A stretch of 64,000 bases of DNA from Parasponia andersonii (Eukaryota; Streptophyta; Magnoliopsida; Rosales; Cannabaceae). The notes under the pieces were generated by a model, which worked only from the letters and a program-made list of their open reading frames with translations, was not told the origin of the DNA and made no database searches. Positions 48,818 through 60,200 of this stretch are shown one piece after another. The position numbers and the translations under genes are program-made. The DNA lies in the NCBI GenBank assembly GCA_002914805.1, contig JXTB01000164.1, forward strand, positions 141,136-205,135, given 5' to 3'. Within the stretch, counting starts at the first letter, position 1. The number at the start of each line of letters is the position of its first letter.

Positions 48818-48825
48818 TATATAAA
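48818..48825 (+). promoter_or_regulatory. TATA box of the MEE14/CBP1-like gene
   Basis: TATATAAA lies 112 bases upstream of the ATG, a sensible distance for a transcript start near 48850 and a leader of about 90 bases. Confidence 0.55.
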
Positions 48826-48889
48826 CCGCATCATCGTCGTCTTCACACCCCAGAATTATCCAAATTTGATAAAAGTAAATAAGAGTTAC

Positions 48890-48916
48890 GAAGAAGAAGA
48901 AGAAGAAGAAGAAGAA
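48890..48916 (+). repeat. (GAA)9 microsatellite in the 5' leader
   Basis: Nine GAA units end 21 bases before the start codon of the MEE14/CBP1-like gene. They are in frame with it, but no ATG opens that frame upstream, so they are most likely untranslated. Confidence 0.9.
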
Positions 48917-48937
48917 TTGGGTTTGTGTTTGGAGACG

Positions 48938-50323
48938 ATGATAAAGTCGAGCCTGCTTCGTTCTTGTTCGTCCCCTTTGGTTCTTGAAGCCAAAGATCTC
49001 CATCGTTCAACACCATCGTCGGCCACGAGATTTGCTTCCACTGTAACTTGCTCCTCGAGAAGCCATACTTATATTCCGAAGCTCGAGCCCTTTAGCCGCA
49101 CTAGGTTTGATCGGGTCGTAAAAGACCCACCTTTGATCGAAAAGTCAGAGAACGAGCTAGCCGGTATAGTTTAATTTCATTACAAGTACTTCGAAAATAT
49201 ACATATATACACTTATATATATATATATTAATGGATTTGCGTGTCTTTCTAAATTGTACTAGTTTAAGATCGTTTTTGAGTCTATTACATTGGTTTCGAT
49301 CTGATTAGTTTTGATTATATATATTTTTTTGAAGTTTGGAAATTTATTTCTTTAATAATGGGTTTTGCTTGTCTTTCGGAATTGGATAGTTTAAGATATT
49401 GTTTTAAGATATATATATTTATTGGTTTCGATATTTTATTTATTTCGTTTTACTGCTTCGGTTTTGATTGATTTGCTTAATTCTTTTGGGTTAGATTACT
49501 GTTCGACCCTCGAAGGAGACGAATCATATAGCTGCTGGAGAGCTTATTTTGAGCTGAAAGATCTCGAGGTGATTTTCTCTCTATAATATGTCTCACCTTT
49601 GTTTTTTAGATACCGAGTATATATGGACTTCTTGTTCTTGTGATGCGTTTGCCTTTGGTTTTGTGACACGTTAGACTTGTTTAAGCTATACCAGATAGAG
49701 CTTCACATTCTGACCAATCAAACAGAGGATATATGATTTCGTACTCTGTTAATTCCCGTTTGGTTCGTGGGAAAATGGGAGAAAAGTATTGGAAATTGCA
49801 TACTTGCGTTTCATTATTTGATTGTCGTTTTGAGGACACGATAGTAAAGTGGAATGAACTGCTCGGATCAATTTTAGGCATATAGTTATGCATGCTAGTG
49901 ATGAGTTATTTTCTCACACTTTCCTTGAAACCAAACACAACCGTTTCAAAAGTTTCAATAGTACTGATTCTTGTATTTGATTACTTCGTGTTATTTTTTC
50001 CCCCCCTTCAGAAAGAAACATCAAAAGCAGAGGTGGAGAAGCTAATCCTTCAAGCCGGAGGGGTGAAGTCCTTGATTGGATTCTTACATGGGATTGCAGA
50101 AATCCACAAGGGGAACAAGAAAAGATCGAGTTTGACTCGGCCATTCGAGTCGGAAAAAGGTCACTCACTCTCCCCTATTCCGGATGGATTGCCGAAGTCA
50201 CAGGCGGAGCTGGAGGAAGAAGAGAGGGGTAAAATGCCCGACTCGCCGTATACAAGATTGCTGAGAACCAAAGGGAAGTTCCCTGCATGGTATTCCCCTG
50301 CTCCTGATCATGAAACAGATTGA
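48938..50323 (+). CDS. MEE14/CBP1: MEE14 / CCG-binding protein 1 homologue (At2g15890-like), 3 exons
   Basis: Exons 48938-49163, 49495-49568 and 50012-50323 splice in frame with GT-AG introns to 203 aa. The start is the first ATG after the TATA box. Residues 1-40 are rich in Ser, Thr and Arg (MIKSSLLRSCSSPLVLEAKD), which could act as a plastid transit peptide. The conserved body includes YIPKLEPFSRTRFDRVVKD (exon 1), SYSCWRAYFELKDLE (exon 2), then KAEVEKLILQAGGVKSLIGF and a C-terminal block GKMPDSPYTRLLRTKGKFPA with WYSPAPDHETD. This matches the single-domain plant family of Arabidopsis MEE14/CBP1, reported as a partner of the central-cell regulator CCG in pollen-tube guidance. Identification also rests on its position between the sorting nexin and the LRR-extensin, as in Arabidopsis. 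The molecular function here is inferred; the possible plastid leader sits oddly with a nuclear role. Confidence 0.85.
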
Positions 50324-51111
50324 TTTAGTATCTTTTTCGTGTAATGGCTCGTTGAAATTTTTGATATAGTTGGGACATTTTGTAGATATGATTTAGGACT
50401 TATATATATATATATATAATGTTTATAGGTGTGGGATTTTTGGATTGATTGCAACCGTTAAAAATGTTTTCTTGAGTTGAGGTTTTTGGTTCTTTGTGAA
50501 CTTGATTGTATAATTATTTCGAAAGTACATTGAACTAGTTCTCCTCTGCTGAATATTAAACTATGATCATTAGTGTACGTGAAAGTATTATGGTTTTATG
50601 AATTTAGAGGATTTGATGAATGGCGGTTTGGTACAAGTCGACTACTTTTTGATGTGTACACAGATTGCAAACCAGGAAGGAAAGATCGAGTTAGAAGTGC
50701 AAACTAACTTAATGGACATTATGACCAATTCAAATGTAAAGACTAACTCAATGGACCATGTTTAGTTTCCTTACATTGACCGAGAAATTGCTTCTTGGTC
50801 TCATAAGAAAGTTGAATAGAAGGATGGAAGCATGGGAATGACTTTTTTCTCTGTTGCAACTCCTTTGCTAGAGTCTAGACACATTTCTTATGACATTTTC
50901 TAAATCATGATTCCTAAGCTACAAACAGCCAAGAGGGTCGCTGATGTTAACAGAGAATATCTATGCAATATTGTATTGCGTCTGTACTAGTGGGAAACTA
51001 TCTCATATGTTTGTTTGCAATAACACACAGAAAGTTCTCCTTTCCATAAAAGAAAGAACTGTAAAGCGAGATTTAGCCACGTATGTTGTCAAATAAGAGT
51101 GTAGTTAACCT

Positions 51112-51152
<41 letters not shown>

Positions 51153-51662
51153 CTTGTAACTGTATGTGCTCATGTTATAATTATAAGGAGTTATCAACTT
51201 GATATTATAACACAGCTTTCATCTCTTGCCAATTGGCAAATATTATATCAATTTCACCAAAAACAAGAAAAAAAAATAAAAACAAAAGCAAGAAAAAGTG
51301 TTGGAATCCATAAACAGATTCTTAGACTTTTAACATGCCAAATATAACATGCAACAGTCTGTTGAAAAAGGACCTGGTCAATTGTTAGTTTGTAGTTTTT
51401 CTCATCTCTAATTAAACCCGACATTCCGGTACAAACATGCAAAATTGATCCCAATTTTTTGTTTCTTCCAAAAATCTAAATTTATACTCCAAACTCGTGG
51501 GGTGCAAAACAACCCCATTTCTTCCGGTGATAACACTGGCAGAAACATCAAACGTGTTCTAAACTTTCTCAATGCCCATCAATCCAAAACCTCTTCTTTC
51601 CAACCATTATATCAACTATAAGCAAAGCCTTAGGCTCTTCCCAACTGAGGTCTCAGCCAGCC
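50324..51662. other. intergenic region and promoter of the LRR-extensin gene
   Basis: Contains the 3' UTR of the MEE14-like gene, a 34-T run at 51115-51148, and AT-rich spacer. A TATA-like tatatcaactataagc at about 51608-51623 lies 40-55 bases before the next ATG, a short leader distance. No other gene is seen. Confidence 0.5.
51115..51148. repeat. poly-T run of 34 bases
   Basis: An uninterrupted T homopolymer between two same-strand genes. Its exact length is a likely sequencing uncertainty. Confidence 0.9.
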
Positions 51663-53903
51663 ATGGCATGTAATTACCATTACCCTTTCACAAACCTCAC
51701 CATCCTCTCCTTCATCTTCTTCTCATTTCTTTCAATAACAAACTTCTCCTTGGCCTTAACCGATGCCGAAGCCTCCTACATAGCTCAACGCCAGCTCCTG
51801 ACACTTTCGGAGAACGGCGACCTTCCCAACGACTTTGAATACGAGTTTGACCTCGTTGTTACTTTCGCCAATGAGAGACTCCGAAAAGCCTACATTGCCC
51901 TTCAAGCTCTCAAGGATGCCATATATTCCGACCCCTATAACTTCACCGGCAATTGGGTTGGAGCAAATGTTTGCGCCTACACTGGAGTCTTTTGCGCTCC
52001 GGCGCTTGACGATCCAAAACTCAGCGTTGTTGCTGGCGTTGACCTTAATCATGCTGACATCGCTGGCCACCTTCCGGTGGAGCTCGGCCTAATGACGGAT
52101 GTTGCTCTTTTCCACCTGAATTCCAACCGGTTTTGCGGCATTATACCGGAGAGCTTCAAAAGGCTTAAATTAATGCACGAATTCGACGTGAGTAACAACC
52201 GGTTCGTCGGAGCGTTCCCTAAAGTCGTCCTGGAATGGCCGGAAGTCAAATACCTTGACCTCCGGTACAACGATTTCGAAGGCGAATTGCCACCCGAGCT
52301 CTTTGAAAAGAAGTTCGACGCCATTTTCTTGAACAACAACCGGTTCAAGTCAAGAATCCCGGAAACATTGGGGAATTCGACCGTTTCGGTTGTGACTTTC
52401 GCTAATAACATGTTTAACGGTTGTATCCCTCGGTCCATTGGGGCAATGCCGAACATAAACGAGGTTATTTTCTTGAACAACGAGCTAAGTGGATGTTTCC
52501 CCCCAGAAATTGGGTTGCTCCGTAACTTAACGGTGTTTGACGGCAGCGACAACGGCTTCGTTGGGAGCATGCCCAAGAGCTTTTCCGGGCTGGAAAGCTT
52601 GGAGGAATTGGATGTGGCGAACAATAAGCTAACCGGGTTTGTGCCCGATTACGTTTGCAAGTTGCCTAAGTTGCTTAACTTCACTTTTTCTTTCAACTAT
52701 TTTAATGGCGAGGCTCAATCTTGCGTGCCTTCTAGTAAAACCGACGTCATTTTGGAGGACGAGTACAATTGTTTGCCTGGACGACCGAGCCAGAAGTCCA
52801 CTAGGACTTGCTTCCCAGTCGTGACGAAACCAGTTGATTGTAGCAAGAACTGCGGCGACCCTTCGCCGCTCGCTAAACCCAAGTCACCGTCGCCACCGTC
52901 TCCGTCGAGACCGACACCGTCGCCATCGCCAGTGAATGAGCCGTCTACCCCACCTAAACCGAAGACACCATATTCACCACCTAAATCCACTCCGCCGGAG
53001 CCGAAACCAAAGCCGCCACCGTCTCCAACGCCTTCAACGGTGCCGGAAACGCCCAAGTCTGAAACGCCGCCGGCAAACGTCCCATCCTCGCCCAAGAGTC
53101 CAATCCCGCCAAAGACTCCGGAGTCACCGCCTAATGCTCCGACTACGCCATCGAAACAATCTCCCTCGTCTCCTCCTCCGGTCAACACTCCCAAGTCCCC
53201 ACCGGCACCGATTTCTTCTGATGCTCCACCGTCACCAGACCCTTCTGATAGAAACCCAGTCGTACTACATCCTCACTCACCGCCACCGCCACAAGCTCCT
53301 GCCCCAGAACACTCATCTTCACCATCACCGACGCCGAAGCAACCGGCTAAATCTCATCCACCCTCGCCTAAATCTCCTCCCCCTCCTAAGCCGTCCACTC
53401 ACTCTCCTCCGCCATCGCCTAAACCGTCACCTAAATCTCCTCCAGCGTTGCCTAAGCCATCCACCGAATCTCCCCCTCCTTCTCCTAAGACTGACGGACC
53501 AACTTCGCCTCCGAAGTCGAAGCAACCACCACCGTCTCCGTCACCATCACCATCGCCACCACCTAAATCATATCAATTTTCACCTCCGCCACCAGTGGTT
53601 CATACTCCGCCGCCACCCGTCAACTCTCCTCCGCCACCGATTTACTCTCCACCACCACCAGTTCACTCACCCCCACCACCACCACCCGTCCAGTCCCCAC
53701 CACCTCCACCCCCGGCCTTCTCTCCTCCGCCGCCGGTTTACTCACCGCCTCCACCGGTCTACTCTCCTCCGCCACCACCTCCGGCCTCGTCTCCTCCTCC
53801 TCCTGTGGCTTCACCACCACCAACATTTGATGACATCATTTTGCCGCCGACGTTCGGATCCCAATACTCGTCGCCGCCTCCACCAGTGTTCCAAGGCTAC
53901 TGA
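51663..53903 (+). CDS. leucine-rich-repeat extensin, pollen LRX/PEX type (At2g15880-like)
   Basis: This is a single open frame of 746 aa from an ATG in good context (ccATGgc). Residues 1-32 are a signal peptide (LSFIFFSFLSITNFSLA). Next comes the LRX N-terminal domain (SYIAQRQLLTLSENGDLP, NWVGANVCAYTGVFC), then about ten plant-type LRRs (about 120-345) with motifs such as LFHLNSNRFCGIIPESF and VIFLNNELSGCFPPEIG. A Cys hinge (about 350-400: NCLPGRPSQKSTRTCFPVV, VDCSKNCG) follows, then an extensin tail from about residue 402 to the end, dense in SPPPP and YSPPPPV motifs for hydroxylation, glycosylation and wall cross-linking. LRX proteins sit in the cell wall, bind RALF peptides through the LRR part, and coordinate wall integrity; the pollen group (LRX8-11) acts in pollen tubes. 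The pollen type is inferred from neighbourhood and tail style. Codon use is GC-richer than the surroundings. Confidence 0.93.
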   Translation: MACNYHYPFTNLTILSFIFFSFLSITNFSLALTDAEASYIAQRQLLTLSENGDLPNDFEYEFDLVVTFANERLRKAYIALQALKDAIYSDPYNFTGNWVGANVCAYTGVFCAPALDDPKLSVVAGVDLNHADIAGHLPVELGLMTDVALFHLNSNRFCGIIPESFKRLKLMHEFDVSNNRFVGAFPKVVLEWPEVKYLDLRYNDFEGELPPELFEKKFDAIFLNNNRFKSRIPETLGNSTVSVVTFANNMFNGCIPRSIGAMPNINEVIFLNNELSGCFPPEIGLLRNLTVFDGSDNGFVGSMPKSFSGLESLEELDVANNKLTGFVPDYVCKLPKLLNFTFSFNYFNGEAQSCVPSSKTDVILEDEYNCLPGRPSQKSTRTCFPVVTKPVDCSKNCGDPSPLAKPKSPSPPSPSRPTPSPSPVNEPSTPPKPKTPYSPPKSTPPEPKPKPPPSPTPSTVPETPKSETPPANVPSSPKSPIPPKTPESPPNAPTTPSKQSPSSPPPVNTPKSPPAPISSDAPPSPDPSDRNPVVLHPHSPPPPQAPAPEHSSSPSPTPKQPAKSHPPSPKSPPPPKPSTHSPPPSPKPSPKSPPALPKPSTESPPPSPKTDGPTSPPKSKQPPPSPSPSPSPPPKSYQFSPPPPVVHTPPPPVNSPPPPIYSPPPPVHSPPPPPPVQSPPPPPPAFSPPPPVYSPPPPVYSPPPPPPASSPPPPVASPPPTFDDIILPPTFGSQYSSPPPPVFQGY

Positions 53904-55029
53904 TCTTAGAATGCCATCGACTGTTTGTTTTACCGTCCTTGCCCACACTAGCTCAGTACACAGTATAGACAACTCATTTTGTAACTAAGCCTCGATCGTC
54001 ATTAAATATCGAACTTCAATTTTAATTTTTTTTCCCTCTTTTTTTAACGTTAATTTTGGAGTTTGATTAGAATTTTGTTCAATAAATACAAAGGATCAAT
54101 TGATATATGTGTTGTTGGATACATATATACGATAATACATATTTTATGTGTGTATTTTATATTTTGGTTAAATGTCTTTCCCTTTTTATGGTAGGGACGA
54201 ATTTTGTATCCACACCCAACAATAGAACACGTGAAATTGTTGGTTTTCTATTTATTTATTTAATTTTTTAATGGTATGACGTAAGAGACTAGACCAAGAC
54301 AATAATATTTACAAAAGACTAATGTTGTGGGCGCCAATGATAATTAACATTATAATAACGTATTTACCTGTTATTAACTAAATATAGTGCATAAGAATAC
54401 ATTTTAATTATAACTCTCTCTGATACCTTGTTGAAACTAAATTAACTAATAAAATAAAAGAATAAAGGCTTATTATGTGCTCACTTTAATAGAGATCAAA
54501 CAGAATATAGTAAACAAAACTAAAATTGAACATTGGTAAGAGATTAAGGACCAAAATAATTCAAGGGCCTATAAAGGCATTTTTTCAAAATTAAACTCTA
54601 AGATAGGCCCGTGTTATTACTAATTGGAATTCATAATTGTATTTCTTTTACACAATGGAATAATTTTTTTTTAAAAAAAAGTTGATTTCTTAACATAGAA
54701 TTTAAACACGAGTCAATTTAAATTTTTACATATTTTAATGGATTCCTATATTTTATTGAACTTTATGTAGAATCAATTTAAAAAGAATTATAAAACATTT
54801 AATTCTTTTCTAAAAAAATTGTTAACATAACTAAGAGGAATCAATTACTGGAATAGAATTATAAAAAAAAATTACAATTCAAAAAGTAACAAACATGTTA
54901 CATACCATACAAGCAACAAATGATATTGTATATTATTGCGTAGGCATAGAGTGTGATATTTTATATTTTATATTTAAGTAAGCATAGAACGCATATTTCA
55001 CATACTTGATAGTATAAAGAACATTTAAA
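53904..55029. other. 3' flank and intergenic DNA
   Basis: AT-rich with no gene; the first 100 bases or so are the 3' UTR of the LRR-extensin gene. Confidence 0.5.
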
Positions 55030-55569
55030 CCTTGTTTGGTGGTCTGGACTAAAGATTAAGATTGGACTTTTTTGTCCAGTTTCATATTTGAGCCCAAGAA
55101 AAGATTGAATAAAAGAGTCTGGGCTTATTTTTTAATTTTTCTCTGATGAAACTAAATTATCCTAAATGGAGATTGGGTTAATTTAGTACCAAGCCAATAC
55201 ATAGTTTGTTTTTTTTTCTTTAATAAATTTTTTAATTAATATAAATATATATAAATATTAATTAGATTCTAATTTTTATTTTTTAACTAAAAAATATATT
55301 TTATTTTTATATACCTATTTTACATAAATAAATTAAAATCATATTATTTTATATAATCATCATTTAGATTTATCTTTTTTTTTTTATTATTTTTTTAACT
55401 ATTTATTTCTTTATTTATAAATAAATATAATTAGAACTAAATTAAGAAACATTATTTTATTTATTTTGTTTTAGTCTTGTGTTGCACCAAACATAATATA
55501 GTACTAAATAATACTATCTAATCTAATCTTATTTAATAGTCTAATCTAATTATGCGTATCAAACAAGCC
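55030..55569 (+). mobile_element. TIR element copy 2 (about 540 bp), hAT-like MITE
   Basis: The ends are ccttgtttggtggtctgg and gcgtatcaaacaagcc, an imperfect inverted pair sharing cttgtttg. The interior is AT-rich and non-coding and matches 18807-19372 in reverse complement throughout. It lies between the LRR-extensin and FAM114-like genes. Confidence 0.75.
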
Positions 55570-57284
55570 ATAATATATAATAAACTGTTAAATAAAAAAA
55601 TGTGTTTCCTTATAGATAACCATGTATCTAGAATATTCTTTATAATTATTTATATATAATTCTCTAAAATTCGTGCCAAGCCTCCATATAAAGAGAGACA
55701 TCCCTCGTTTGTAAATCATCCTCAGAAATACAAGTAGTAGTCTTCTATTCTCTTAAACTCTCTAAGTCTTCTGCTAGTTTCTCTTCTGTGCAGGTGTGTG
55801 GGCAAGTAAAATTTAACTTGGTCAAGTGAGTGTGCTAATTGCTAAATGCTGCACAAGTGCCTTAAAAAACCTAAGTCCGTGACAGTTGGTCCCAGATTTT
55901 TAATGTGAGAATATGTATGAGATCTTTTTAATATATAATTTATTTTTAAATCCGATAATGTAACTAGTCTTTTTTTTTTTTTTTTTTGGGTTAGGAAAAA
56001 GAACTTTTATTCTTTTAGTAGTCACTACATAATAGTCACTACCAGCTACGACTACTGTCTGCAAGTAGGGTTTTTCCCAGTTATAGTGGTGTGATAGCTA
56101 TACCCACCATTTGTTGTCATTAGGGGTACTAACCAGCCCAATCTAGCAATCCAACCTGAAAATGACAAATCGATCAAGAAAATATGTGGTTCGAGGGTTC
56201 TAATGATTTCAAACTGAGGTTGGATTGGGTGATAGGTTAAAGAGTTCTCAACTTACGATCCAAACCACCTCGAACTCATATATATGTTTAGTTTATTAAT
56301 AGAAAAATTTTAGTTGTGAGCTTATATTAGTATACAGTTGTTATAATTTATACGAGTATTAGTTTTAAGTTGGCTAAAACAAAAATGACAAACGCTTAAT
56401 GGCAAAATTAGGATTCAAAAGCTTAGTATTTAACAATTAAAAAACTAAAATAAACAAGAAAAATTTTAAAAAATAAAAACTCTCAACCTAACAACCAAAC
56501 TTAATCTAATAAAGCTTGAGTTATTAGTTTCTCTAACTAATTTGGGTTATCCATTTTGAGTCTTTATAAGAAATGACTTTTTTTTTTTAAAAAAAGGCCA
56601 TTTTTTACGCCTATTAAATAAATGACTATTTTATAATTTTATTTTGATAAATAGTTATTTTTTAATTGATCTAATTTTTTATAAAGTAAATAAATTAAAA
56701 AAAGATAAATCAATATATTTTGATATACTAAGTATGAAAAATGATCATTTTTTAAAAATAATTTCAAAATTAGGTCATTATTTAACAATATTTGAAAAAA
56801 CAGCTATTTTGGAAATTATGATTCAAACTTCGGCCATTTGGCTAAAAGCCCCTATAGTTTTCACAAACGATGCTCATGGGTTGGGTACAAAAAATCCTAA
56901 ACTCAACTCAACCCAACCCAACGTAGCCCATTTACATCTGTAGTCGCGATTACGTACCTGGACGGTGACCAATCGAATCAAATCATAAAGCAGAAAATGG
57001 TCGTTTAATAGACGTAAAGAAGACACCAAAACGTTGTCGTCTCGTGTCGGGGTTCCAATCCGTGTTTGGGAAATTCTAATCCAACGCCCTCGGGAGCCAT
57101 GAGCACAAAATCGTAGAGATCACGTCCATTTCTCCATTAATGATGAGAATAGAAAAAGCAAAAAACGAAACTCACTACACTAGCCCGTCCTGCAAGTAAT
57201 TGCAGCATTACACCCATAAATATTTCCAAAAAGAAAAAAAAATAAAAAAGGAAAAAAGGTTTTGAAATCGGTTTGGTGCTGACA
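55570..57284. other. intergenic DNA and upstream region of the FAM114-like gene
   Basis: No gene is seen. Short blocks with ttgggttgggt-type words near 56110-56300 and 56870-56930 resemble subterminal parts of dispersed hAT-like elements, but ends could not be set. The last 300 bases are GC-richer and promoter-like. Confidence 0.4.
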
Positions 57285-60200
57285 ATGGAGGAAGAGAAAC
57301 TGCCATTGAAGGAGGAGCAAAAACCTCTTCAACCTCAAGAAGAAGCAAAAGAGTCCATAGCCACGCCACAAAAGGATGCCGGAGGAGGAAGTGGATGGGG
57401 AGGTTGGGGCTTTTCTCCATTTTTGGTTCTCTCAGATCTCCAAAAGGCCGCTGAAGAGATTTCTCGCAATGTAAGCTTTTTTTAGGGCCTAGAAACGGAC
57501 CTAACTCCTTTTTCCATTTTTATTTTTTATATTTTTATTTTATGGTGTAATTTCGTAATCAGATCTAATTTCCATCGATTCTGATTCATGATTTTTTTTT
57601 TTTTTGTAAAAATATATTTCCTGCAATGCCGAATCTAGTTATAGCATTTGAAGAGTCTTTCAGCATGTTTTTGATTAATCTAATCTATAAGTCGAGAAAA
57701 ATTGATGTGTGTGGTTACTCAATTAACTGAAGCCTGCCTTTTACAAGTCCAATTCGGGGTTTTGAATCGAAAATCAAAATTTTAAACCGAAAAATGCAAG
57801 GTTTTGAATTCTAAGGGTTTGCTTTACAATATATTTTATTTTTGTTTCAATTAAATTGAAATTAAAGGCAAAGTTGTTTATTCATTTTACTTTCTAAAGG
57901 GAAAAAAAAAAAAAAGAGAAAGAAATTGTGACCAAGCTAATAATGTATGTAGTAGTTTAAGTTTCAATGTTTTGTATGTATGTTTGAGCTGTGCTTTGCG
58001 GACCGCAGGCTGCTGTGGCTGCCCAGACAGCGGCAAAGAGCCTCGCAGAAATGCAAAACGCTGGTGAGGAGTCAGAGTCTTCTAAGGAAGAGGAAGGGGC
58101 TGAAGAATCAGCAGGTGAAAGGGAGAGTGAAGAATCTGAAGATGAGAGGGCTAGAATTCGGAAGTCTGCTCTGGATAAACTAGAGAAAGCTAGTGAAGAT
58201 TCAATCTTCAGTCAGGCAAGTTTAGGATTGAGGATGAGAATTTCTTGCTTGTATTTGTGACAGCTTCATGCTACACTTATGTCAATATCTGCATCAAAAT
58301 ACTTCTATTACATTCATTTAGTCATGTTATTAACTGTGAAGATTGAATTCTCATTTCCTTTCCTTAATTGTTGTACAACTGAAACGTTTTTTTTTACTAA
58401 GCATATTATGGTCGCAATGTCAATATTGGCAGGGTCTGAAGGTTTTTGATAGTTCCATGGAGAATTTTGCTTCAGGAGCATGGCAGGCATTTGGTAGTGC
58501 GTTGAAAGGGGGCACAACTTTGGTCCATAAGTATGTTCACTGCAGTTAAAACTTCATTTTGGATTCAAACTAGTTACTACATTTATAGGAATTAGTTACT
58601 AAAGGTTGCTTGACGGCCTGAAGTTGTGATTAATGTTCTGGTCTAATAAGTTTGTGGGTTGTTTGAAAATTGTCACATAGTTTTTTATTCTGTGGTATTT
58701 TGTACTTTGTGAATTAACATTTTTTGGGTTGTGGATGAATATACTATGTCATCTATATTTGTTAATTAATCTGGATTGCTTAGTGGAGTTTTCATTTAAT
58801 TAATGTCCACATACCATTTGTGAGTCTTCCTTCCTATCATTTGGCTGTTCTTGCACCTTCTGTTTTACTCGTTGAATTTTTGAGTTTTGCGTTGCATCTC
58901 TCTAGGCTTGAGCATTCTGCTGCAAACCTTGCAGAATCTATTCAGCAGGGTGGCCCTGTTGCACCAACCATATTAGAGGTTCGCATGACTCTATAACATA
59001 CGGCTTGTTCATAAGTGTTGACCCCAGTGCTTATTTCTCTTTTCGTGTTGCAGACTGGAAAGGCATTTACCTCAAAGGGAATTCAAGTTCTTGAGCTTGT
59101 AGGCAAGGAAACAATGGATTTACTCATATCAGAGACTGGTATAGAAGTTGAAAAGAATTCTAAAGGTGCCGAACAAAAAGCCGATGAGAATCAATTATTG
59201 GAGGAGGTGACATTTGACCGATGCTTCTACATATACGGGGGTCCAGAACAGCTGGAGGTCACTTCCTTATCTTTGAACTTCACGTTATTGGCTCAAAAAT
59301 TAGATGTATAAAATTTCTTGAACCATGACTTCAGGAACTGGGGGCATTGTCCAGCCATTATGCCTTGCTATTTAACAGAAGAAAAGGGAAATTATCAATC
59401 GAACAGAAGTCTGTTTATGATGCAAAGCTCAAAGAGGTTCAGCAGATTTTTAATTTAAGTACTGAAATAGATGGAGGTTTTGTCGAGTCAGACAAAGGCA
59501 AGAAAAAAGAGACTGGGGTTGATGGAAGTAGTGATGAGATCAAAGACTTGCATGATTCAAGTGTGAGTAAGGCTGCTGACATGGCTGCAGGGTAATTAAC
59601 CTTGAACAACACATGTTTTGATCTCTATTGGAAAACTTGCGTCTATATGATTATTTTTTATGTAGATTTATGCCTTTTGGATTTTTTCCTCTTCAGTTGG
59701 TTCTCCTTTGATCCACATTTCATTTTTCATCATATTTTTTGTTTGATTTTTATAGCAAATCTGGTAGTGGTCTAGCTAACTACGCATTATTAGCTCTTCA
59801 TTTAATACATCACATACTCAGAACAGAATTCAGATTGCAGTAAGAGTTATTTCAGGAATGCTGTTATAACTAGCCTGCTTTTACATTTTTACTGAAAAAG
59901 TGCTTTGTTAAAATGTGCTTTTATCTGAGAAGTGATTCCTAATGAACACCAAGTTTGGACTTGCTAAATTGATTTTTCAAAAAGGTGATCCCATAATGTA
60001 AGAGAGGCTAATTGTAGTGATTGCAAATTGATCTGTCTCGTATACAGTGTACACACACGTACATATACTCATGTACATACACTAATGTTTAAGTAGTACC
60101 AGTGGAAGTAGTGTGGTCAATTGTAGATGAGACCACTAGGGCAAAAATGATGTAAATGAGGGACATCGGAGTTTTGTATAGTGGCTACAAACATCAACCT

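Noticed and set aside
52049..52624. 191-codon minus-strand ORF over the LRR region
   Set aside because: It is the antisense shadow of a clearly conserved LRR domain, with no family match of its own.
52715..53194. 159-codon Gly-rich minus-strand ORF
   Set aside because: It is the antisense of Pro codons in the extensin tail (CCN read as NGG), an expected artefact.
52936..53988. 350-codon plus-strand ORF rich in His, Arg and Leu
   Set aside because: It is a frame-shifted reading of the Pro-rich extensin tail; the CCN/CAN-rich repeats keep that frame open, and the product resembles no protein.
58221..58222. GT at 58221 as a normal donor for FAM114-like intron 2
   Set aside because: Using it shifts the frame relative to the conserved GLKVFDSSMENFASGAWQAF block, whereas the GC donor at 58216 does not.
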